6,256 nt of DNA, from assembly GCA_028276145.1 (NCBI GenBank), contig JAPYWX010000093.1:1-6256 (forward strand), read 5' to 3'. Positions 1 to 5,844 of the stretch are shown here, in pieces; position 1 is the stretch's first letter, and every line of letters starts with the position of its first letter. The notes beneath the pieces are model-generated. The model was not told the origin of the DNA. It searched no databases and saw only the letters and a program-made list of their open reading frames with translations. Both the position numbers and the translations under genes were made by a program. This stretch comes from Spirochaetota bacterium (GTDB lineage: Bacteria; Spirochaetota; Brevinematia; DTOW01).

Positions 1-92
1 CATTCCTAATCCTTGAGAGAAGGTATTTAACCGAAATATAAATCATCTCCAATGTCAATATACTCCTCTTCATAAAACCTTTACTTAATCAT
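1..92 (-). pseudogene. Possible remnant of transposase 5' end
   Basis: Read on the minus strand, an ATG at 92-90 lies just inside the insertion-sequence end at 94-126. The frame from it contains RFYEEEYIDIGDDLYFG followed, after a stop, by IPSLKD, with three in-frame stops in about 30 codons. This composition and position fit the start of a decayed transposase gene of the same element family as the one at 3022-3566, which lacks exactly this part. The reading is an inference: the stretch is short, broken by stops and cut by the window edge. It could equally be ordinary non-coding AT-rich DNA. Confidence 0.25.
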
Positions 93-93
93 A

Positions 94-126
94 CTGACAT
101 CTAATTATCAAATTTTGGAACACCCT
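94..126 (-). repeat. Insertion-sequence end copy, 33-bp repeat of 3533-3565
   Basis: These 33 bases are identical, in the same orientation, to 3533-3565, the right end of the element at 3022-3566. The stretch includes the terminal inverted repeat core TTTTGGAACACCCT. Identity stops immediately outside the repeat on the right (127 T versus 3566 C). On the left the sequences also differ at once, so two copies of the same element end have different interiors. The body of this copy, if any is left, would lie to the left (positions 1-93 and beyond the window). Confidence 0.8.
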
Positions 127-191
127 TAGTTAAAGAGAAGGCTGTTAAAAAATACAACAGGCTACTGCTCGTTTATTGATTTAAAAATAAG

Positions 192-211
192 AAGGTGCTA
201 CTAAGCACCTT
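192..211. terminator. Hairpin, possible terminator
   Basis: AAGGTGCT (192-199) and AGCACCTT (204-211) form a perfect 8-bp stem with a 4-nt loop. On the plus strand the stem is followed only by TATGTAC. On the minus strand it is followed by CTTATTTTTAA, which looks more like an intrinsic terminator tract for leftward transcription. No gene is seen that would need it on either side, so it may belong to the decayed element or to the leader of the deacetylase gene. The surrounding stretch 127-325 holds no credible gene. Confidence 0.35.
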
Positions 212-325
212 TATGTACAATGTGCTTTAAGGAACTTTTACTATGAGACTTCGCATCTCTTTTTGAATAGTATAGAAATGCTCTAGTTAGAGAAAGCACT
301 TTTTCTTTCCGATAATTTTTGAAAT

Positions 326-1243
326 ATGAAAAAAAGCATTATCGTTTCTTCTCTTATATATCTCCTCTCAATAGCATTCATAATATTCATAATTCCCTTA
401 CTAAGCGAAAAAATAGCTAAAAGCTCACTAACACAATCCTCAACAATATATGAAATCTACCATGAACTAGATACCAAAAGCTCACAACAAACCCAACAAG
501 AAGAACCTACAGAATACCTAGAAGAAGGAGAAGAAAAACAACCAGAACCAACAAAAAGGTTAAAAACATCCAAACCTTTCGTTTCAATAGTAATAGATGA
601 TTACGGTTACTTTGTCAACGACACTGTAACTTTATCATTGACCTCAGAAATACCAATAACAGTAGCTATAATACCATTTCAAGAATATTCAAAAGATATT
701 TTTTCTCTCGCCAAAAAATACAACAAAGAAGTTATAGTACACATGCCAATGGAAACGATAAAGAAAAAATTAAACATAAAACCTTACATATCAACAAAAA
801 TGAGTGACAATGAAATAATCAAACTCCTTGATGAAGCATTCAACGAAATAGATGGCATCGGCCTTAACAATCACATGGGCTCATTAGCAACAGCAGACGA
901 AAGAGTAATGACAACAGTTCTTAGATACCTATCATCAAGAGGTAAAATATTTCTTGATTCTCTCACAACTATAAATTCAGTTACTCCTAGGGTAGCAAAA
1001 CAATACGGAATTCACATTTTAGTAAGAGATGTTTTTATTGACAATAACTCCTCCGAATATTATATCCTCTCTCAACTTGAGAGAGTGAAAGAGGTAGCAA
1101 CCCAAAAAGGATATTGCATAGCAATAGGTCACATAAGACCTAACACAATAAGCACACTTTTAAAGTGGTACGAAGAAAACAAAGAAAACTTCAATTTCGT
1201 AAGCCTCTCTTACATAAAGAATGTTATATCTCAGATACAGTAA
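326..1243 (+). CDS. Divergent polysaccharide deacetylase (YibQ type), membrane-anchored
   Basis: A 305-residue protein of the divergent polysaccharide deacetylase family (PF04748, YibQ-like), related to NodB-type carbohydrate esterases. Residues 5-26 are a hydrophobic N-terminal anchor. Residues 35-83 are a polar, Glu/Gln/Lys-rich linker. The catalytic-like domain runs from about 85 to 303, so it should face the periplasm. Family motifs visible in order are IDDYG (90-94), HMPME (139-143), GLNNHMGS (179-186), FLDS (209-212), RDVFIDN (234-240) and IGHIRP (267-272), which keep the conserved Asp and His residues. The substrate is not known; a role on peptidoglycan or another envelope glycan is a family-level guess. 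The ATG is the only reasonable start because it gives the anchor, although no clear Shine-Dalgarno site precedes it. The last 20 nt overlap the end of the convergent histidine kinase gene. Confidence 0.88.
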   Translation: MKKSIIVSSLIYLLSIAFIIFIIPLLSEKIAKSSLTQSSTIYEIYHELDTKSSQQTQQEEPTEYLEEGEEKQPEPTKRLKTSKPFVSIVIDDYGYFVNDTVTLSLTSEIPITVAIIPFQEYSKDIFSLAKKYNKEVIVHMPMETIKKKLNIKPYISTKMSDNEIIKLLDEAFNEIDGIGLNNHMGSLATADERVMTTVLRYLSSRGKIFLDSLTTINSVTPRVAKQYGIHILVRDVFIDNNSSEYYILSQLERVKEVATQKGYCIAIGHIRPNTISTLLKWYEENKENFNFVSLSYIKNVISQIQ

Positions 1244-2555
1244 CAATTACCTTCTTGCCCTCAGAAGTTATTTTTATTTCCATGCCCATCATATCACACA
1301 AAAGCTTACTTATGTAAAGCCCTAGCCCTTTACCTTTTATAGTGTAGGAATTTTGAGCCCTGTAAAATTTGTTAAAAACATTTTTTATCTCACTATCAGG
1401 AATCTCCCTATCAACCTCATTCAAAACTTCTATACATAACTTTCCATAATCTTTGGTGTAAACTTTTACTTCTACCTCACCAAATTCCTTTGAGAATTTG
1501 AAAGCATTTTCAATAACATTAGTAAGCAACAAATTAAACTTATCACTGTCACCATATACCTCTTCTTGAGCCTCATAGCTCAGCTTGAATTTCAAATTTT
1601 TGCTTGCATAATCCACACCAAAGCTTTCCAATATCTCTTGTAACATTTCTTTTAAATTGAAACGCTTTCTAAGAACTACAGACTTATTCGCTATGACATT
1701 TGATAAGCTCGTTATATTAGCCATAACAACCCTAAGCCTATGTAGATTAGAAGACATTATTTTCTCAAGCTCCTTTGGTATATTTCGAGATAACAATAAG
1801 TTCTCAAAAACCAGCTGAATATTAGTAAGAGGTGTATTAACTTCGTGCGATATTATACTAGTAGTAAGTGACAAAGTATTTTCTAAGTTAACAATATCTG
1901 TGATATCTTCAATAAACACCACCTTTCTTGAGTCAACCTTGAGACCACTAACTTTTAGGCTCTTCTCTACTCCTTGTAAGTTAACAGAAATTATTTTAGC
2001 TCCATCCTCTACATTCTTCACTGCATCCAATAAACTTTTTTCAAAAATCAAACTCGTTACCTTATCCCCCGTATAATCCCTACTAACTCCAAAGAAATTT
2101 TTAATAAAACTATTACAAAAAACTATCAAATCATCTTCATCAAGTATTATTAGCCCGATAGGGATAGTATCCAAAGCATTATGAATAAATGTGTTTTCCT
2201 TTACTAAAGAATTTAACTTAGAAAGTAAGATTCTAACATTCTTCTCAATATACACTCCAAAATCTTCCAATCTAACGATTGGATATTGGTATATCCCTAG
2301 CTTCCTAAAAGCCCTCACCAAAATGTATATATTCCTAGAACCAACATGAACAACCCAGAGAAATAAAAACAAAAGCAAAAATATAATAAAATCTCTTACA
2401 ACCCCCAAAACATTTTTTGTAACCAAATCATAAAATAACAAAAACAAGGATAAAAGAAACAGAGTGAAAACACCAACTACAACGCCCCAAAAAACTGAAG
2501 AAGGTAGGAGATTAGATAACTCTGAGTATATTTTCAAAACTCTACGAAAAGACAT
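1224..2555 (-). CDS. Membrane sensor histidine kinase with PAS-like domain
   Basis: A 443-residue sensor kinase. Two membrane segments lie at about 22-42 and 54-72 with almost no loop between them, so there is no large extracytoplasmic sensor and the input is probably within the membrane or cytosolic. Residues about 120-220 look like a PAS domain (IPIGLIILDEDD at 131-142; VVFIEDITD at 212-220). The H box is SHEVNTPLT with phospho-accepting His237. The ATPase domain shows the N box NVIENAFKFS (346-355), the F box FNKFYRA (394-400) and the G2 box GKGLGLYI (408-415). The G1 box is altered to LNEVDREIP, as in kinases that carry Asn in place of the usual Asp. Its ATG comes 1 nt after the stop of the BCCP-like gene, so the two are very likely co-transcribed and translationally coupled. 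No response regulator is present in the window, so the partner is unknown. Confidence 0.92.
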   Translation of the reverse strand: MSFRRVLKIYSELSNLLPSSVFWGVVVGVFTLFLLSLFLLFYDLVTKNVLGVVRDFIIFLLLFLFLWVVHVGSRNIYILVRAFRKLGIYQYPIVRLEDFGVYIEKNVRILLSKLNSLVKENTFIHNALDTIPIGLIILDEDDLIVFCNSFIKNFFGVSRDYTGDKVTSLIFEKSLLDAVKNVEDGAKIISVNLQGVEKSLKVSGLKVDSRKVVFIEDITDIVNLENTLSLTTSIISHEVNTPLTNIQLVFENLLLSRNIPKELEKIMSSNLHRLRVVMANITSLSNVIANKSVVLRKRFNLKEMLQEILESFGVDYASKNLKFKLSYEAQEEVYGDSDKFNLLLTNVIENAFKFSKEFGEVEVKVYTKDYGKLCIEVLNEVDREIPDSEIKNVFNKFYRAQNSYTIKGKGLGLYISKLLCDMMGMEIKITSEGKKVIVTVSEI

Positions 2556-2556
2556 T

Positions 2557-2964
2557 CTAAGCTGGTAGTATCCTACATATCACCTTTCCGTAATCCACAA
2601 TTGAACCATCAGGTAAAATTTCCTTTATTTCTCCATCCACGGGAGATTTAATTTCGTGCTTCACTCCCAAAGATTCAACATAAGCTATTATCTGATCCTT
2701 CTTTACCTTAGAACCTGGTGCTACATCTGCTTTCTTTTCCCAAAGAAGAATCCCTATAAACTCAGATTTAACTTCAACCTCAGAAGGCTGAGCAACTTCC
2801 TCAACTACTTCATGCTGAGGCAACTCAGCAATTTCCTGAACAGTAGGAACTTCATGCCCTCTAGCAAAAGAAAATGATATCCTTATTCCCTTCCCTTTAA
2901 AGCTGAAATTCCTTATACCTGCCTCTTTAGCCATATTCACAAGATTGTTGATTTCTTCAACCAT
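2557..2964 (-). CDS. BCCP-like (AccB-like) protein lacking the biotinyl lysine
   Basis: A 135-residue protein built like the biotin carboxyl carrier subunit of acetyl-CoA carboxylase. Residues 1-33 match the AccB N-terminal segment, 36-64 are a Pro/Glu/Val-rich linker, and 65-134 form a biotinyl/lipoyl domain. From Gly84 to Ile116 it aligns without gaps to E. coli AccB, but the biotinylation motif EAMKM is ESLGV (97-101), so Gly100 replaces the modified Lys. Lys102 is two positions off. The thumb region found in standard AccB is also shortened. It is therefore unlikely to carry biotin at the usual site. It could act as a non-biotinylated partner or regulator of acetyl-CoA carboxylase, in the manner of plant BADC proteins, but that is inference. 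A strong Shine-Dalgarno site (AGGTGGGAG, 2966-2974) supports the ATG. It heads the operon with the kinase. Confidence 0.88.
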   Translation of the reverse strand: MVEEINNLVNMAKEAGIRNFSFKGKGIRISFSFARGHEVPTVQEIAELPQHEVVEEVAQPSEVEVKSEFIGILLWEKKADVAPGSKVKKDQIIAYVESLGVKHEIKSPVDGEIKEILPDGSIVDYGKVICRILPA

Positions 2965-2965
2965 A

Positions 2966-2974
2966 CTCCCACCT
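2966..2974 (-). promoter_or_regulatory. Ribosome binding site of the BCCP-like gene
   Basis: On the minus strand AGGTGGGAG ends just before the ATG at 2964-2962. It is a good purine-rich match to the 16S rRNA 3' end and fixes the start of the BCCP-like gene. With the candidate -10 box at 2984-2989 the predicted leader is only about a dozen nucleotides. Confidence 0.65.
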
Positions 2975-2983
2975 TTTTGATTT

Positions 2984-3013
2984 ATTTTAGAAAATTGCGA
3001 TATTAGATATCAA
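2984..3013 (-). promoter_or_regulatory. Candidate promoter of BCCP-like/histidine kinase operon
   Basis: On the minus strand TTGATA (3013-3008) and TAAAAT (2989-2984) are separated by 18 bp, a good fit to a housekeeping sigma-70 promoter. It sits about 20 bp upstream of the BCCP-like start codon. The -35 box lies 8 bp outside the end of the insertion element at 3022, so the element has replaced whatever once lay upstream. In AT-rich DNA such matches occur by chance. Confidence 0.42.
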
Positions 3014-3532
3014 ACTTCAACGAGGGTGTTCCAAAAATACTTAGGTGGATGGATTTTGGTTTTGAGATGGAGGAGGAAGGACAAAAATAAAAACACCCAC
3101 AACATGTAGATGTTCCACAAGAGAGCAAAAGCAATTGCCACCTTCTTAACCACATCTTCCCTGACAACCTGAAGCCCAAACTAAGCTTCTGCTTCATCAA
3201 GCCAAATACCGATTCCACCCTGTACCTACCCCTCCCATACCTCTCCCAGCTCTCCCTGGACAACTCCCTCAAAGTATGCCTCTCTCCCCCTGAATGTCTT
3301 CTTCATCTTTATACTCGGTACTCCACCAAGCTCCAAAATCCCTTGTATGACATCAACGGCATCATACCCCTGTCCGCTAAAAAAGCACATTCTCCAACCT
3401 CCTCACCCTCCCCAAAATTCCCTTCAACATCTCCACTTTACTCGCATACGGCCCTCCTGCCTCACAGCTCATTATCACCGCATTGCCCCTACCATCCACA
3501 ACTACTACCACCACAAGCCTCACGTGATCATC
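3010..3532 (-). pseudogene. Degenerate DDE transposase (IS4/IS5-like)
   Basis: Three reading frames on the minus strand join into one transposase C-terminal half. The first gives VVVVDGRGNAVIMSCEAG (first catalytic Asp) up to LENVLF and a stop. Moving back one base gives LADRGYDAVDVIQ (second Asp). A further shift near 3275-3290 gives ERYGRGRYRVESVFGLMKQK (catalytic Glu and following Lys). A last shift near 3170 gives VKKVAIAFALLWNIY and a hydrophobic tail ending in a TGA at 3012-3010. The order and spacing of D, D and E fit IS4/IS5-type transposases. The N-terminal part is absent: the coding remnant begins almost directly at the right terminal repeat. The gene cannot make an active enzyme. 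Confidence 0.82.
3022..3036 (+). repeat. Left terminal inverted repeat
   Basis: GAGGGTGTTCCAAAA is the exact reverse complement of 3552-3566. It marks the end of the element nearest the BCCP-like gene, and the coding remnant of the transposase runs through it. Confidence 0.82.
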
Positions 3533-3551
3533 CTGACATCTAATTATCAAA

Positions 3552-3566
3552 TTTTGGAACACCCTC
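3552..3566 (-). repeat. Right terminal inverted repeat
   Basis: This is the exact reverse complement of 3022-3036. It belongs to the longer 33-bp stretch (3533-3565) that recurs at 94-126, which identifies it as the end that lies upstream of the transposase start codon in the intact element. Confidence 0.82.
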
Positions 3567-3574
3567 ATAATTAT

Positions 3575-3604
3575 TTGACTAACTATTCAGTTAATGTTTA
3601 TATT
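3575..3604 (+). promoter_or_regulatory. Candidate promoter of the glycosyltransferase gene
   Basis: TTGACT (3575-3580) and TATATT (3599-3604) are separated by 18 bp, with a second possible -10 (TATTAT, 3601-3606). The boxes lie about 20 bp before the start codon at 3623. The -35 box begins 8 bp outside the right end of the insertion element, mirroring the promoter on the other side. Confidence 0.45.
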
Positions 3605-3611
3605 ATACACT

Positions 3612-3617
3612 GAGGAG
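3612..3617 (+). promoter_or_regulatory. Ribosome binding site that fixes the glycosyltransferase start
   Basis: GAGGAG ends 5 nt before the ATG at 3623. An upstream in-frame GTG at 3617 shares its first base with this site, so it cannot be the start; the gene begins at the ATG. Confidence 0.7.
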
Positions 3618-3622
3618 TGTAT

Positions 3623-4723
3623 ATGAAAGTTTCCGTATTGATACCTGTTTACAAAGATCCCAAATACCTTGAAGATATTTTAAGCAAGTTAGTAAAAAAT
3701 ACCCTTAAGGACAAGGAAATTATAGTAATTGTAGACGGCGAATTAACTGAAAGTATAAGGGAGGTAATAGAGAAATTTGAGAGCAATATCAAGGTAATAA
3801 CTAACGGTATCAGGCTTGGGAAGGTTGAATCTTTGAATAGTGCTGTAGATATTGCAAGTGGTGAAATATTGGTATTTTTAGACAACGATGTTGAGTTACC
3901 GGATGATATCTATTTTCTATCAAAAATAAACAAAGAAATGGAGAGATGTGATATTCTTGAAATGCCCAAGGAGGGGAAGGCAGACTCCCTGTTTGGCAAG
4001 ATTGTTAGCTATGACTATTTATCAGGTGCAATTGCTAGTTTACTAACAACTTTGGTTTTAGGCAAGAACCTATTTCTCTGTGGATCTGCATTTGCTATAA
4101 AGAAGGAAACCTTCCTAAAACTCGGTAAATTTTCAAAGGTTATAAACGAAGATTGGCAATTGGCTCTAAAAAGTTTAAGTAACAATGTAAAATTTTCCTA
4201 TCCCACCGACTTAAAGGTAAAAACTCTTGTACCAAACAACATATTTGAATGGATTAATCAGAGGAAAAAATGGGCTTTAGGAATGAAATATTGGTGGAGA
4301 GATATTTTTATAAACATTAGCAACTACATTAAACATTTACCAGCAGTTTTGTTAGTAGGGGTTGTCCTCTTCAGTTCGGTAATAGTCAGCGGAGGGGTTT
4401 GGCTATTTTTCTCCTTACCAGAAACTCAACTAACTATCTTTAACATAATCTCACAATTAGGAATCCCTTTAGGTGTTAGTGCATTCATACATTCATACTT
4501 ATTAACCTTCTTGCTATTAAGAAGTTCCACATCATTGGGTATCTCACTTTTAGTGAACGTAGGTATTTTCTTCGCATTTTCTAAATTATTCAAATTCAGA
4601 TTCAATATAATTGAATTCATGGTATACACTTTGTTCTATTATCCCTTCGTTACACTATTCTACATAATTTACGGAGGATTAATAAGTACTATAATCAAAC
4701 CTAAATTAGATTGGGTTTACTAA
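3623..4723 (+). CDS. Family 2 membrane glycosyltransferase
   Basis: A 366-residue GT-A fold glycosyltransferase of family 2 with a C-terminal membrane region, like processive polysaccharide synthases. The opening strand is VSVLIPVYKD (3-12). Asp38 in IVDGE binds the nucleotide, and LDNDVE (86-91) holds the metal-binding DxD. GSAFAIKK (154-161) and NEDW (175-178) form the acceptor and catalytic-base region, and QRKKW (213-217) matches the QxxRW-type motif with Lys in place of the Arg. Four hydrophobic stretches follow at about 239-262, 270-293, 303-320 and 330-357. It probably uses a UDP-sugar in the cytosol and builds or extends a surface polysaccharide or glycolipid; the sugar cannot be told. 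It stands alone as a plus-strand gene with its own promoter candidate and ends 3 nt from the convergent exported-protein gene. Confidence 0.88.
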   Translation: MKVSVLIPVYKDPKYLEDILSKLVKNTLKDKEIIVIVDGELTESIREVIEKFESNIKVITNGIRLGKVESLNSAVDIASGEILVFLDNDVELPDDIYFLSKINKEMERCDILEMPKEGKADSLFGKIVSYDYLSGAIASLLTTLVLGKNLFLCGSAFAIKKETFLKLGKFSKVINEDWQLALKSLSNNVKFSYPTDLKVKTLVPNNIFEWINQRKKWALGMKYWWRDIFINISNYIKHLPAVLLVGVVLFSSVIVSGGVWLFFSLPETQLTIFNIISQLGIPLGVSAFIHSYLLTFLLLRSSTSLGISLLVNVGIFFAFSKLFKFRFNIIEFMVYTLFYYPFVTLFYIIYGGLISTIIKPKLDWVY

Positions 4724-4726
4724 TCT

Positions 4727-5098
4727 TTAAAAAGTTACATTACTCATTATCACTATGAGCTTACCTATCTCACTAGGTGGAACACTTAAGTTTCCGTACT
4801 TTGTTGGAAAAACGATGTTCGGCGAAGTTATAGTTCCCTGGATTATCTCACCTTTTTTGGTGTAAACGCTATGAACATTGTTAGTCACTAATATTATCTT
4901 ATCAATGATTGTAATATTGAATGTGAGGTTACCGTACTCACTTCTCAACGAAAAGTTTATATTCGTATACTGCGGAGTCATCGGAACATTTATTACAGAA
5001 CCGTCAGTTGTCACTAAAGTTATTCTGTCAACGGAAAAAGCAAGTACCCCAACAAAAACCAAAATAACAACACCTAAAGCAAAAAATACTTTCCTCAT
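4727..5098 (-). CDS. Small exported protein with a duplicated beta-rich module
   Basis: A 123-residue protein of unknown function. Residues 1-21 form a signal peptide (MRKVF, then a long hydrophobic core) with a likely cut after about residue 21. No lipobox Cys is present, so it should be released to the periplasm or surface. The mature part holds two copies of one pattern. Copy one (27-70) contains TTDGSVI, SEYGNLTF and IDKIIL. Copy two (77-117) contains TKKGEIIQG, TKYGNLSV and IGKLIV. The layout (a G-rich turn after a strand, then YGNL, then an Ile-rich strand) suggests small beta-barrel or SH3/LSm-like units. An AAGG lies 2 nt before the ATG, a weak and close ribosome site. It resembles the exported protein at 5307-5843 in design. 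Confidence 0.72.
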   Translation of the reverse strand: MRKVFFALGVVILVFVGVLAFSVDRITLVTTDGSVINVPMTPQYTNINFSLRSEYGNLTFNITIIDKIILVTNNVHSVYTKKGEIIQGTITSPNIVFPTKYGNLSVPPSEIGKLIVIMSNVTF

Positions 5099-5252
5099 AA
5101 CCTTTTATTTTATCGGATATTCATAAAGAGTAATTAAATAACTTAGAGGCTACACTTCTTTTCGCTCTATAAAGAAATAGTAAGAATTCACCATCCATCA
5201 AATTCAAACTCAACACACAAAATTATTACTAAGCATCTATTTTCACTTCTAA

Positions 5253-5270
5253 GAGAGGCTAACGCCTCTC
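5253..5270 (-). terminator. Hairpin, likely terminator after the exported-protein gene
   Basis: GAGAGGC (5253-5259) and GCCTCTC (5264-5270) form a perfect GC-rich 7-bp stem with a 4-nt loop. It lies 37 nt past the stop of the minus-strand gene at 5307-5843, the place expected for the end of the rpsU-tRNA operon. The tract after it on the minus strand starts TTAG and is weak in T, so termination may be inefficient or factor-assisted. The rest of 5099-5306 shows no gene. Confidence 0.5.
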
Positions 5271-5306
5271 CTAATCTTATAATAAATAAGAAAATACTAC
5301 CAACGT

Positions 5307-5843
5307 TTAGAAGAAGTAAATGTAATATGCGACATTAGGGTGAGGCTTTTTAGAGTTTTTATTTAATTCCGAAGTTCCGGAATTTTTCCATTTAGCATTA
5401 CCGAGCTTATCAAAAACCAAGTAGTCAACAAAGTAAGTATATATTTTTGATTTACCATAATCGGTTACAAAATCAAAAATCTCAAATTCCTTCACCCTAC
5501 CAACAACATTTAAATACTTCCCATCTTTGAGTTTAACAACATACTCGACAGGGAAGAAGTTATAGGAAATTTTTTTAGTATTCTCAATATTATTCACTTC
5601 AGGAAACCAGGTAACAGGATGTATAAACTCAACATTACTTAGGTTGATGTTCTCTGTATAAAGAACACCTTTTTCTTCGTGATTCAACTTTACATAAGGA
5701 GAATCAAACAAAAACTTACCTTCAACGCTTTTTTTATTAAAAAATTCCACCTTTACCTTAAATTCAACTTTTTGAGAAAAAGCACCAAGCGGGATAGAAA
5801 ATAAAATCAAGAAACCAAGGAGAGCAGCACGGAAATCATACAT
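5307..5843 (-). CDS. Exported protein of unknown function, downstream of tRNA-Glu
   Basis: A 178-residue protein that I do not recognise. Residues 1-23 form a signal peptide, with a likely cut at AFS-Q (23/24) and no lipobox. The mature chain seems to hold two beta-rich units. The first (26-74) contains NKKSVEGKF, DSPYVKL and LSNVEFI. The second (101-145) contains KLKDGKYLNVVGRV, TDYGK and YFVDYLVF. Both follow the same scheme as the repeats in the 123-residue exported protein, and the C-terminus is Lys- and aromatic-rich. The ATG lies one base after the last base of tRNA-Glu, so there is no free space for a ribosome site; the only purine run is the GGGGG of the tRNA acceptor stem. The next in-frame alternative, a TTG at residue 12, would cut the signal peptide. 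It is probably transcribed with rpsU and the two tRNAs. Confidence 0.72.
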   Translation of the reverse strand: MYDFRAALLGFLILFSIPLGAFSQKVEFKVKVEFFNKKSVEGKFLFDSPYVKLNHEEKGVLYTENINLSNVEFIHPVTWFPEVNNIENTKKISYNFFPVEYVVKLKDGKYLNVVGRVKEFEIFDFVTDYGKSKIYTYFVDYLVFDKLGNAKWKNSGTSELNKNSKKPHPNVAYYIYFF

Positions 5844-5844
5844 G

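Larger units (their letters stand above)
3022..3566 (-). mobile_element. Internally deleted insertion sequence, IS4/IS5-like
   Basis: A 545-bp element is bounded by perfect 15-bp inverted repeats, GAGGGTGTTCCAAAA at 3022-3036 and its complement at 3552-3566. The interior holds only the C-terminal half of a frameshifted DDE transposase, so about half or more of a usual insertion sequence is lost. Its base composition is clearly more GC-rich than the flanking genes, and it has few of the A/T-ending codons typical here, which suggests transfer from another background. No clear target-site duplication is seen. It lies between the divergent BCCP-like and glycosyltransferase genes. With intact ends it might still be mobilised by a transposase encoded elsewhere in the genome. 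Confidence 0.8.

Noticed and set aside
2656..2877. Plus-strand open frame of 73 codons
   Set aside because: It lies fully inside the BCCP-like gene on the other strand, has no ribosome site, and its composition is that of an antisense shadow.
3014..3574. Target-site duplication around the insertion element
   Set aside because: Bases just outside the terminal repeats (left ..TTCAAC, right ATAATT..) do not match at any plausible repeat boundary, so none is claimed.
3343..3613. Plus-strand open frames rich in Pro, Ser and His
   Set aside because: They are antisense to the transposase remnant, and the low-complexity Pro/His/Ser composition comes from the reverse reading of GC-rich Gly/Val codons.
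4705..4729. AGATT/AATCT hairpin between the glycosyltransferase and exported-protein stops as a two-way terminator
   Set aside because: The stem is only 5 AT-rich base pairs with a 9-nt loop, which is too weak to claim.
4878..5126. Plus-strand open frame of 82 codons
   Set aside because: It is the antisense shadow of the small exported protein, which has a signal peptide and repeated modules that support the minus strand.
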